Shown here in pieces: positions 1 to 5,125 of a stretch of 5,125 nucleotides of DNA. Each line of letters begins with the position of its first letter. The first letter of the stretch is position 1. The stretch comes from an uncultured Clostridia bacterium. Lineage in GTDB: Bacteria; Bacillota; Clostridia; Christensenellales; CAG-917. The notes beneath the pieces were generated by a model. That model did no database searches and was not told the origin of the DNA. It saw nothing but the letters and a program-made list of their open reading frames with translations. Position numbers and translations under genes: made by a program. The stretch lies in contig USGA01000074.1 in assembly GCA_900554085.1 (NCBI GenBank), positions 1-5,125 on the forward strand, written 5' to 3'.

Positions 1-547
1 TGGAGCAGACTTTTGTGCCGCTGCCGGGTTTTGCACCGGTGCCGTTGCAATCCGAACAGGTCTCCGTACGCCTGACGGAAACTTTCTTTTGCACGCCGAA
101 CGCCGCCTCCTCGAAAGAGAGCGTCATTCTGACGCGGATATCGGAGCCGCGTTGAGGTGCATTGCCTCTCGCGCCCGACGAACGTCCTCCGCCGAAACCG
201 CTGAAAATGGTGGAGAAGATGTCGTCCATATCGAACCCGAAGCCGCCGCTGCGTCCCGCTCCGCCGAAACCGCCGAAGCCGCCGTAGCCCGCTCCGCCCT
301 GTCCGCCCATAGGACCGTTCTCGTCGCCGTAAGCGTCGAAAGCGGCGCGCTTGTCGGGGTCAGACAGCACGCTGTATGCGTGGTTGATTTCCTTGAACTT
401 CTCTTCCGCCGCCTTTTTTTCCGCTTCGCTGGCGGTTGAGTAAAGGTCGGGGTGATATTTTTTGGCGAGTTTGCGGTAGGCGGACTTAATCTCCTCGTCG
501 GAGGCAGTCTTGCTCACTCCCAACAAACCGTAATAATCCTTTGCCAT
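1..547 (-). CDS. dnaJ: Chaperone protein DnaJ (Hsp40), N-terminal part, cut by the window edge
   Basis: DnaJ is the J-domain co-chaperone that delivers unfolded clients to DnaK in the cytoplasm and stimulates its ATPase. I translated 182 codons by hand from the ATG at 547 to the window edge and found no frameshift. The start reads MAKDYYGLLGVSKTASDEEI. The J domain covers about residues 4-73, with the invariant HPD at 32-34 and KFKEIN at 50-55. A Gly/Phe-rich region spans about 78-122 and contains a DIF motif (109-111). The first zinc-binding repeat, CSDCNGTG, is at 164-171, and the second begins at C181 where the window ends, so this is a type I DnaJ with zinc fingers. The rest of the zinc domain and the C-terminal substrate-binding domains lie outside. 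It is the last visible operon gene, 64 bases after dnaK. The loop after HPD is about five residues longer than in E. coli DnaJ. Identification is secure. Confidence 0.97.
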   Translation of the reverse strand, partial: MAKDYYGLLGVSKTASDEEIKSAYRKLAKKYHPDLYSTASEAEKKAAEEKFKEINHAYSVLSDPDKRAAFDAYGDENGPMGGQGGAGYGGFGGFGGAGRSGGFGFDMDDIFSTIFSGFGGGRSSGARGNAPQRGSDIRVRMTLSFEEAAFGVQKKVSVRRTETCSDCNGTGAKPGSGTKVCS

Positions 548-557
548 ATATGTATAG

Positions 558-562
558 TCCTC
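558..562 (-). promoter_or_regulatory. Weak or distant ribosome binding site of dnaJ
   Basis: On the minus strand GAGGA sits 10 bases before the dnaJ ATG at 547, a longer gap than for the other genes here (5-8 bases). The intercistronic hairpin ends at 563, directly beside it. No better Shine-Dalgarno match is visible in the spacer. The start is fixed by homology (MAKDYYG), so the distant site is probably the real one and may be weak. Confidence 0.6.
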
Positions 563-586
563 GGGCGCACCCGGTAAGGCGCGCCC
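563..586 (-). repeat. GC-rich stem-loop in the dnaK-dnaJ spacer
   Basis: Read on the minus strand, GGGCGCGCC can pair with GGTGCGCCC around a six-base loop (TTACCG). This gives nine consecutive pairs including one G-U. No T-run follows, so it is not a standard intrinsic terminator. It lies 25 bases after the dnaK stop and touches the dnaJ ribosome binding site. A role in RNA stability, processing, or damping dnaJ translation is inference. Confidence 0.7.
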
Positions 587-611
587 TCAAATGCTCCGTT
601 ATTCTCCGTCG

Positions 612-2489
612 TCAGTCTTCCCAACCGCCCTCGGGAGGTGTCATATTGTCGTCGTCGACGGTGCCGTTCTTGGCGCCGTCCGCCGCGCCCGCACCTGCGT
701 TGCCGGGGTCGAATCCCGCCTTGCGCAAATCTTCTTCCGCCGCCTGCGGATTCTCCTGATAGAACTTGGTGAAGATGGGGTCGGACACCTTGCCGAGTTT
801 CTCGCTGACTGCCATAACGTCGGCCTCGGTCTCCGCCTTTTCAAGACCTTCGTGCGCCTCTTTGATTGCGTCCTCGAGGGCTTTCTTGTCCTCTTCGGCA
901 ATCTTGTCCGCGTGCTCTTTCAGGGTCTTTTCGACGGCAAACACCAGTTGTTCGGTGCCGTTCTTCGCGTCGACGAACTTCTTTCTCTTCTCGTCCTCTT
1001 CTGCGTACTTCTCGGCGTCCTTGATTGCCGCTTCGATGTCGCTTTCTGAAAGATTGCTGGAGGCGGTTATCGTTATGGACTGAGACTTGTTGGTGCCCTT
1101 GTCCATAGCCTTGACGGACACTATGCCGTTGGCGTCGATGTCGAACGTGACTTCAATCTGAGGCACTCCGCGGGGTGCGGGAGCGATACCCGTCAGTTCG
1201 AATCTGCCCAGAGTTTTGTTGTCCCTTGCAAACTTTCTCTCACCCTGCAGCACGTGAATGTCGACGGAGGTCTGGTTGTCTGCAGCCGTCGAGAACACCT
1301 GCGACTTGCTGGTGGGGATAGTGGTGTTGCGGTCGATGAGTTTGGTGAACACTCCGCCGAGGGTCTCTATACCGAGAGACAGCGGGGTGACGTCGAGCAA
1401 CAGCATATCCTTGACTTCGCCGGCGAGAACGCCCGCCTGGATTGCCGCGCCGATTGCCACGCATTCGTCGGGGTTGATTCCCTTGTACGGGTCCTTGCCG
1501 GTCAGTTTCTTGACTGCGTCGTAAACCGCAGGAATACGGGTGGAGCCGCCGACCATAATGACCTTGGCGATGTCGTTCACGGTAAGACCCGCGTCCTTGA
1601 GCGCCTGCTCGGTCGGAATGACGGTCTTTCTGACGAGGTCCTCGGTGAGGGCGTCGAATTTGGCTCTGGTCAGTTCGAGGTCGAGGTGCTTGGGGGCTCC
1701 GTTCGCCATAGTGATGAACGGCAACGAAATCTTGGTCTTGGTGACGCCGGAGAGGTCTATTTTGGCCTTCTCCGCGGCTTCCTTGATACGCTGCATCGCC
1801 ATCTTGTCGGCAGAAAGGTCCACGCCTTCCGCGGCCTTGAATTCGGAGACTATCCAATCCATAATGCGCTTGTCGAAATCGTCGCCGCCGAGACGGTTGT
1901 TGCCCGAGGTCGCCAGCACTTCGAAAACGCCGTCGCCCAGTTCAAGCACGGACACGTCGAACGTGCCGCCGCCGAGGTCGAATATAAGCACTTTCTGTTG
2001 CTTGTTCTCGTCCTTGTCCACGCCGTAGGCGAGCGCCGCCGCCGTGGGCTCGTTGATTATACGCTTGACGTCGAGGCCCGCGATTCTGCCCGCGTCCTTG
2101 GTCGCCTGACGCTGTGCGTCACTGAAGTATGCGGGAACGGTGATGACCGCTTCCGTGATTTTCTCGCCGAGATATTTTTCCGCGTCGTTCTTAAGTTTTG
2201 TCAGAATCATCGCGGAGATTTCCTGCGGGGTGTACTCCTTTCCTTCGATTTTCACCTTGTGGTCGGTGCCCATTTCTCTCTTGATGGAAGAAACGGTATG
2301 TTCGGGATTGGCGACCGCCTGTCTCTTTGCGATGTCGCCGACAAGTCTCTCGCCGTCCTTGGCAAACGCCACGACGGACGGAGTGGTACGTCCACCCTCC
2401 GCATTGGGGATAACGACGGGCTCACCGCCCTCCATCACCGCTACGCAGGAATTTGTTGTTCCGAGGTCTATTCCTATGATTTTTCCCAT
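612..2489 (-). CDS. dnaK: Molecular chaperone DnaK (Hsp70)
   Basis: DnaK is the cytoplasmic ATP-driven Hsp70 that binds hydrophobic segments of unfolded proteins, working with DnaJ and GrpE. The 625-residue length is normal. The nucleotide-binding domain (about 1-360) shows phosphate loop 1 IGIDLGTTNS (5-14), the catalytic lysine in SIKR (K70), INEPTAAALAYG (145-156), phosphate loop 2 IFDLGGGTFDVS (169-180) and the adenosine motif VIMVGGSTRIP (310-320). The interdomain linker is DMLLLD (361-366). The substrate-binding beta domain (about 367-478) begins VTPLSLGIETLGG, followed by the helical lid to about 580 and a flexible Gly/Ala-rich tail. The segment after residue 74 lacks the insert of Gram-negative DnaK, as in Bacillus. 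N198 stands where E. coli has the autophosphorylated T199, as in other Gram-positive proteins. The ATG at 2489 has AAGGAG eight bases upstream. The tail end PPEGGWED is unusual. No separate promoter is evident, so expression should depend on the CIRCE-controlled promoter upstream of hrcA. Confidence 0.99.
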   Translation of the reverse strand: MGKIIGIDLGTTNSCVAVMEGGEPVVIPNAEGGRTTPSVVAFAKDGERLVGDIAKRQAVANPEHTVSSIKREMGTDHKVKIEGKEYTPQEISAMILTKLKNDAEKYLGEKITEAVITVPAYFSDAQRQATKDAGRIAGLDVKRIINEPTAAALAYGVDKDENKQQKVLIFDLGGGTFDVSVLELGDGVFEVLATSGNNRLGGDDFDKRIMDWIVSEFKAAEGVDLSADKMAMQRIKEAAEKAKIDLSGVTKTKISLPFITMANGAPKHLDLELTRAKFDALTEDLVRKTVIPTEQALKDAGLTVNDIAKVIMVGGSTRIPAVYDAVKKLTGKDPYKGINPDECVAIGAAIQAGVLAGEVKDMLLLDVTPLSLGIETLGGVFTKLIDRNTTIPTSKSQVFSTAADNQTSVDIHVLQGERKFARDNKTLGRFELTGIAPAPRGVPQIEVTFDIDANGIVSVKAMDKGTNKSQSITITASSNLSESDIEAAIKDAEKYAEEDEKRKKFVDAKNGTEQLVFAVEKTLKEHADKIAEEDKKALEDAIKEAHEGLEKAETEADVMAVSEKLGKVSDPIFTKFYQENPQAAEEDLRKAGFDPGNAGAGAADGAKNGTVDDDNMTPPEGGWED

Positions 2490-2517
2490 AATGGTTGCTC
2501 CTTGTTTTATAAATTTA

Positions 2518-2533
2518 AACCGTTTTCACGGTT
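2518..2533 (-). repeat. Short GNRA-loop hairpin in the grpE-dnaK spacer
   Basis: On the minus strand AACCGT pairs perfectly with ACGGTT around a GAAA loop, four bases after the grpE stop. The following bases are AT-rich but not a clean T-run, and the operon continues into dnaK with a good ribosome binding site, so a full terminator is unlikely. A stability or processing element is possible. Confidence 0.6.
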
Positions 2534-2537
2534 GTTT

Positions 2538-3107
2538 TCAACATCCTACTTTGACGCTTGCGGGGCGCAGAACCTTTCCGTTCAGTTTATAGCCCTTCGT
2601 AAGCACCTCGACGACTTTGCCCGCCTTGGACTCGTCGCCGCTCTCTCTTTCGACAGCCGACATAAAAGCGGGGTCGAAATCGGCGTTCTCCGCCGCTATC
2701 TCTTCCAGCCCGAACGCCGAAAGCGCGTCGAGCAGTTGCCTTTCCATCATATCGAACCCGGTAAGACAGGCTTCGTCGGTGATGTACTTTCTGGCAAGCG
2801 CGCAGTTGTCCAGCACTCCGAGAAGTTTCTCGATGACCATAGACTTCCCTAGCGTTTTCATTTCCTCGGCAAGCGCCGCGTTGCGTTTGCGATAGTTGTC
2901 GAAGTCCGCCTGCAGGCGCAAGGTCAGATTTCGCGCGGAGGTCGTCTCCGCCATAAGAGCGCCTATCCGCTCTTCCAGCGCCTCAATGTATTTGTCGTCG
3001 CCCATCGCCTCGCGGTCGAGTTCGGTTTGCGCCTCGGATTCCTCCTTGGGTTTCACCTGTTCCTCCGCCTTTTCGGCACGGGTGTCCTTGATGTCCTTAC
3101 TTTTCAT
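2538..3107 (-). CDS. grpE: Nucleotide exchange factor GrpE
   Basis: GrpE is the dimeric cytoplasmic factor that opens the DnaK nucleotide-binding domain to release ADP, resetting the chaperone cycle; in other bacteria it also acts as a thermosensor. The 189-residue length is typical. Residues 1-35 are charged and low in complexity (the disordered tail). About 38-95 is a long helix likely to form the coiled coil, containing the family motif DFDNYRKR (68-75). The C-terminal beta domain carries FDPAFMSAV (144-152) and the GrpE signature GYKLNGKVLRPASVKV (172-187). The common histidine of the FDPNxHxAV motif is methionine here (M149), a minor deviation. The ATG at 3107 has AAGGA eight bases upstream, inside the end of hrcA. 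The 11-base overlap with hrcA suggests translational coupling. The gene ends 48 bases before dnaK. Identification is secure. Confidence 0.97.
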   Translation of the reverse strand: MKSKDIKDTRAEKAEEQVKPKEESEAQTELDREAMGDDKYIEALEERIGALMAETTSARNLTLRLQADFDNYRKRNAALAEEMKTLGKSMVIEKLLGVLDNCALARKYITDEACLTGFDMMERQLLDALSAFGLEEIAAENADFDPAFMSAVERESGDESKAGKVVEVLTKGYKLNGKVLRPASVKVGC

Positions 3108-4158
3108 CTTTGCCGTCCTTTTTGTCGTCGTCGGCGCCCAGCACCGTATTCAACGTCTTTTTCATATAATCCAGCACGCCGATGACCTTCTTGTAGTCCA
3201 TTCTCTCGGGACCTATGACGCCTGCTCTGCCGACCACCTCGTCGCCCACCTTGTAGGAGGCGGTTATAATCGCGCATTTGTCCACGCCGCTGTCTTCTTT
3301 TCCTATCCTCACCGAAAACTCGATGCTGTCCTCGGCGTCCTCGAGCAATTCGCTCATACTGCCGCGGTCGGATATGACCGAAAGGAAGTTTTTGGCGTCA
3401 GCCACGTCGTATTCGGGATAATCGAGCATCTTGAGCGCACCTTCCACCGCGAGGTCGTCAGAGTGTTCGGCAACGTAACTGCGTATGATTGCCAGCACTG
3501 TGTCGAATATATCGCGGAAATCCCCGATTTGCTCGGCTATTTCCGCGTCGGCGTCAACGCCCGCAAGTTCGTCCGCGCTCCTTCCGCAGAAAACCTTGTT
3601 GAGCAGTTCGGCGGCGGACTCGACGTATTCGTGTTTGAGTTCGCAGTCGACGTCGATTGTCTTGTCTGCGATTATGCCCGCGTCCGTGACGATGAGCACA
3701 AGCGCTTTGCCGCCCCTGAGAGGTATCAGTTTTATCTCTTCGATAACGGGCGAGGTGTGACTGCTGACGAAAAACGAAGTGTAGTTGGTCACGTCGCTGA
3801 TTATGCGCGCCGCCCTCTTGCTGAGGTCGCCCACCTCGTCCAGCCTGTCTTCGAAACGACTCCTGATGAACGCCGTCTCCGCGTCCGTAAGCGCGCCGCC
3901 TTCCGTCTCTGCGTCGAGGTCGCCGACATATAGTTTGTACGCCGCCTTCAGAGGCACGCGCCCCGCCGACGTATGAGGCTGAGCGATGTACCCCAACGCC
4001 TCGAGCGCGCTGAGTTCTGCGCGTATGGTCGCCGAACTGACTTCGGGAAGATAGCGCGATTGAATGTCCGCGCTGGAGACAGGCTGCCCCGTCGCGATAT
4101 AAGTCTCGACCAAAGCCCGCACAATCTTTCTTTTCCTTTCGCTCAGTTCTTTGCCCAT
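3097..4158 (-). CDS. hrcA: Heat-inducible transcription repressor HrcA
   Basis: HrcA is the dimeric repressor that binds CIRCE operators and shuts off the dnaK and groE operons; in Bacillus its folding depends on GroEL, which couples repression to chaperone availability. The N-terminal winged-helix DNA-binding domain (about 1-80) shows SERKRKIVRALVETYIATG (6-24), PVSSADI (26-32), VSSATIRAELSALEALGY (40-57) and QPHTSAGRVP (60-69). The middle is the GAF-like and dimerisation region. The conserved end motif VIGPERMDYKKVIGVLDYM lies at 314-332. A charged tail (GADDDKKDGKDEK) follows and overlaps the grpE start. I chose the ATG at 4158 (353 residues) because GGAGG lies five bases upstream and the protein then begins at the family's usual point. 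An in-frame TTG at 4182 would add eight residues, place the ribosome binding site inside the gene and start beside CIRCE. First gene of the operon, autoregulated. Confidence 0.97.
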   Translation of the reverse strand: MGKELSERKRKIVRALVETYIATGQPVSSADIQSRYLPEVSSATIRAELSALEALGYIAQPHTSAGRVPLKAAYKLYVGDLDAETEGGALTDAETAFIRSRFEDRLDEVGDLSKRAARIISDVTNYTSFFVSSHTSPVIEEIKLIPLRGGKALVLIVTDAGIIADKTIDVDCELKHEYVESAAELLNKVFCGRSADELAGVDADAEIAEQIGDFRDIFDTVLAIIRSYVAEHSDDLAVEGALKMLDYPEYDVADAKNFLSVISDRGSMSELLEDAEDSIEFSVRIGKEDSGVDKCAIITASYKVGDEVVGRAGVIGPERMDYKKVIGVLDYMKKTLNTVLGADDDKKDGKDEK

Positions 4159-4163
4159 CTTTT

Positions 4164-4168
4164 CCTCC
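4164..4168 (-). promoter_or_regulatory. Ribosome binding site that decides the hrcA start
   Basis: GGAGG on the minus strand lies five bases before the ATG at 4158. It supports that start over the in-frame TTG at 4182, for which no Shine-Dalgarno sequence is visible. Confidence 0.85.
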
Positions 4169-4185
4169 GAGCGCCTTCGCAATCG

Positions 4186-4212
4186 CTAGCACTCTCGATG
4201 TCCGACTGCTAA
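4186..4212 (-). promoter_or_regulatory. CIRCE operator (HrcA binding site)
   Basis: The CIRCE consensus is TTAGCACTC, nine bases, GAGTGCTAA. On the minus strand this site reads TTAGCAGTC, a nine-base spacer, then GAGTGCTAG. Sixteen of the 18 arm positions match, with the exact nine-base spacing. The two deviations are C to G at position 7 of the first arm and A to G at the last position of the second. It starts one base after the -10 hexamer, covers the expected transcription start, and ends 27 bases before the hrcA ATG. This is the normal place for HrcA repression of the dnaK operon. In RNA the arms can still pair with one terminal G-U and one G-G mismatch. Confidence 0.95.
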
Positions 4213-4213
4213 C

Positions 4214-4242
4214 AGTATATTTTTACGTCTGCCAAATGTCAA
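4214..4242 (-). promoter_or_regulatory. SigA-type promoter of the hrcA-grpE-dnaK-dnaJ operon
   Basis: On the minus strand a perfect -35 TTGACA (4242-4237) and a -10 TATACT (4219-4214, five of six) are separated by 17 bases, the optimal spacing. Transcription should begin about seven bases past the -10, around 4207, inside CIRCE, leaving a leader of about 50 bases. The near-consensus vegetative promoter with an overlapping operator fits control by repression rather than by an alternative sigma factor. Confidence 0.92.
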
Positions 4243-4243
4243 T

Positions 4244-4273
4244 AGTTTACGCAAACTTTTTTCAAATATTTTC
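4244..4273 (-). promoter_or_regulatory. AT-rich UP-like element and small dyad above the operon -35
   Basis: Directly upstream of the -35, the minus strand carries A-tracts about one helical turn apart (AAA near -40, six A near -52), resembling an UP element contacted by the RNA polymerase alpha subunit. Within it lies the inverted repeat AGTTT, four bases, AAACT (4244-4257). A regulator site there is possible but is seen only as symmetry. Confidence 0.4.
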
Positions 4274-4340
4274 GCGGGCGCGTGTAAAATCTTAATTAAA
4301 TCGGGCGTGCACGCTCGGGGCGCGCCCGCTGCGCGCGCAC
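4274..4340. repeat. Cluster of GC-rich inverted repeats and palindromes between the divergent promoters
   Basis: GCGGGCGCG (4274-4282) is a perfect inverted match to CGCGCCCGC (4321-4329). The same right arm (4320-4328) can instead pair with CGGGCGTGC (4302-4310), giving nine pairs with one G-T around a nine-base loop. Three ten-base palindromes occur: GCGTGCACGC (4306-4315), GGGCGCGCCC (4318-4327) and TGCGCGCGCA (4330-4339). No start-to-stop gene with a ribosome binding site is evident here. It lies upstream of both promoters, so it is not part of either predicted transcript. A protein-binding site is possible; the function is unknown. Confidence 0.5.
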
Positions 4341-4422
4341 ATACCTGCACAAAGGCGGCGGATACAGGATGCAAATCGTCGTGTTTCCCGCGATTTTCGC
4401 TCCCGCAGGGATTGCCGCCGTA

Positions 4423-4450
4423 TTGACTGCCCCGCGTTTTCTGCTACAAT
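4423..4450 (+). promoter_or_regulatory. Promoter of the acetyltransferase gene
   Basis: TTGACT (4423-4428, five of six) and TACAAT (4445-4450, five of six) are separated by 16 bases, with a TG one base before the -10 (an extended -10). The expected start is near 4457, leaving a leader of only about 13 bases that begins almost at the ribosome binding site. The gene is therefore likely transcribed independently of, and divergently from, the heat-shock operon. Confidence 0.8.
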
Positions 4451-4469
4451 CAAACTCGGAGGAACCGAT

Positions 4470-5069
4470 ATGGAAAAAAGACCCGTTGTGCCGCTTAACT
4501 GTTTTTTCAAAGGAAGTTACAACCCCGTTTACGAAGCCGAGATAAGAAAAGGCAAAGAAAAGTGCTACCGCTACAACGCACTATCTCCCAACGACACCGA
4601 AGAGCAACGCGAAATACTCTCTTCTTTGCTGGGAAAAATGGGAGAAGAGGTCATCATCGTGCCACCGTTCTGGTGCGATTTCGGATATAACATAGAAGTG
4701 GGCAGCCGCTTTTACGCCAATCACAATTTCATAGTGCAGGACGGCGCAAAGGTCACTTTCGGCGACAATGTTTTTATCGCGCCCAATTGCACAATTACAA
4801 CGGCGGAGCACGCAATAGACCCGCAAATGCGTGCCGAGGGAACCGAAATATCAAAACCCGTTACGGTGGGCAACAACGTGTGGATAGGCGTGGGCGCAAC
4901 CGTGCTTGCGGGGGTAACAATCGGCGACAATTCCGTCATCGGTGCGGGAAGCGTGGTGACGAAAGACATCCCCGCAAATGTCGTGGCTGTGGGAGTCCCC
5001 TGTCGCGTCCTGCGTGAAATCACCGAAGCCGACCGCCACACCTACCCGTACTACGACGGCGAATACTGA
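4470..5069 (+). CDS. Maltose/galactoside O-acetyltransferase family protein (left-handed beta-helix)
   Basis: This 199-residue protein belongs to the LacA/Maa family, cytoplasmic trimers that move an acetyl group from acetyl-CoA to a sugar hydroxyl. Residues about 18-57 form a short helical N-terminal region in the position of the maltose acetyltransferase (Mac) domain. PPFWCDFGYNIEVG (65-78) is the family's entry motif to the beta-helix. Hexapeptide repeats follow, including VTFGDNVFIAPN (95-106) and VTVGNNVWIGVGATVLAGV (131-149), then IGDNSVIGAGSVVTKDIPAN (151-170). H114 in TTAEHAID matches the catalytic histidine. The closing segment VVAVGVPCRVLREI (171-184) is typical. Length is normal and no signal peptide is seen. 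The ATG at 4470 has GGAGG seven bases upstream. The real acceptor cannot be read from sequence: sugar detoxification, or acetylation of a glycan or another small molecule, are all possible. It is divergent from hrcA with its own promoter, and nothing shows heat-shock control. Confidence 0.93.
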   Translation: MEKRPVVPLNCFFKGSYNPVYEAEIRKGKEKCYRYNALSPNDTEEQREILSSLLGKMGEEVIIVPPFWCDFGYNIEVGSRFYANHNFIVQDGAKVTFGDNVFIAPNCTITTAEHAIDPQMRAEGTEISKPVTVGNNVWIGVGATVLAGVTIGDNSVIGAGSVVTKDIPANVVAVGVPCRVLREITEADRHTYPYYDGEY

Positions 5070-5125
5070 CTTGCAATTTACAAAAGAGTGCGAATTATAC
5101 GAATCCCCCGCGCTCAATCCGTGCG

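Noticed and set aside
240..315. Repetitive GC-rich stretch as a DNA repeat element
   Set aside because: It is the coding sequence of the Gly/Phe-rich region of DnaJ (repeated GGF codons).
2490..2537. Internal promoter for dnaK (TATAAA in the spacer)
   Set aside because: No acceptable -35 lies at 16-18 bases upstream; the AT-rich bases are better explained as leader to the dnaK ribosome binding site.
1254..2852. 532-codon plus-strand frame as a gene
   Set aside because: It is the mirror of dnaK/grpE codon usage. It has no domain I recognise beyond the known spurious antisense-dnaK type, and the sense genes are certain.
2896..3933. 345-codon plus-strand frame opposite hrcA and grpE
   Set aside because: It lies entirely antisense to securely identified genes, with no ribosome binding site or recognisable family.
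4159..4182. Extended HrcA start at a TTG giving eight extra residues
   Set aside because: No Shine-Dalgarno precedes it, it would start four bases from CIRCE, and the ATG at 4158 has GGAGG at good spacing and matches the family start.
4213..4273. CtsR or SigB control of the operon
   Set aside because: No tandem GGTCAAA heptads and no GTTT-N-GGGTA type SigB pair were seen; the vegetative promoter plus CIRCE explains control.
4292..4326. PacI (TTAATTAA) and AscI (GGCGCGCC) sites close together as a cloning linker
   Set aside because: The surroundings are ordinary bacterial sequence with no vector features; such palindromes arise by chance where AT-rich and GC-rich stretches meet.
4186..4374. 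62-codon minus-strand frame in the intergenic region
   Set aside because: It begins at a TTG, runs through the operon promoter and into CIRCE, and is low in complexity; it is not a credible protein.
4292..4510. 72-codon minus-strand frame overlapping the acetyltransferase start and its promoter
   Set aside because: No ribosome binding site or family resemblance, and it conflicts with a well-supported promoter and gene on the other strand.
5070..5125. Terminator after the acetyltransferase
   Set aside because: No stem followed by a T-run is visible in the 56 bases available; it may lie beyond the window.

Overview
The window holds the core of a classical heat-shock chaperone operon on the minus strand, plus one divergently transcribed acetyltransferase gene on the plus strand. 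Read along the minus strand from about 4240 down to 1, the order is SigA-type promoter, CIRCE operator, hrcA, grpE, dnaK, dnaJ. DnaJ runs off the left edge after 182 codons. The hrcA-grpE-dnaK-dnaJ order, the CIRCE operator, strong GGAGG-type ribosome binding sites, and a DnaK without the roughly 24-residue nucleotide-binding-domain insert of Gram-negative DnaK all point to a Gram-positive-type (Firmicutes, most likely Clostridia) bacterium. The DNA is fairly GC-rich by eye. My impression that it resembles uncultured gut Clostridia comes from protein style only and is not proven here.

Layout: 1-547 is the 5' part of dnaJ. 548-611 is a spacer with a strong GC hairpin abutting the dnaJ ribosome binding site. 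612-2489 is dnaK. 2490-2537 is a short spacer with a GAAA-tetraloop hairpin. 2538-3107 is grpE, overlapping hrcA by 11 bases. 3097-4158 is hrcA. 4159-4469 is the 311-base divergent intergenic region: CIRCE at 4186-4212, the hrcA promoter at 4214-4242, an AT-rich upstream element, a cluster of GC-rich inverted repeats at 4274-4340, and the promoter of the acetyltransferase at 4423-4450. 4470-5069 is a maltose/galactoside O-acetyltransferase family gene. In 5070-5125 I see neither a gene nor a convincing terminator.

How it works together: HrcA represses its own operon by binding CIRCE, which overlaps the expected transcription start. GrpE is the nucleotide exchange factor and DnaJ the J-domain co-chaperone of the DnaK Hsp70 ATPase. 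In the established Bacillus model HrcA activity depends on GroEL, which is not in this window. The acetyltransferase has its own promoter and no evident functional link to heat shock.

I did not find an undescribed system. The region is mostly textbook; the points worth a second look are regulatory (an imperfect CIRCE, two intercistronic hairpins, competing inverted repeats between the divergent promoters) and small protein oddities (an unusual DnaK tail, a lengthened J-domain loop).
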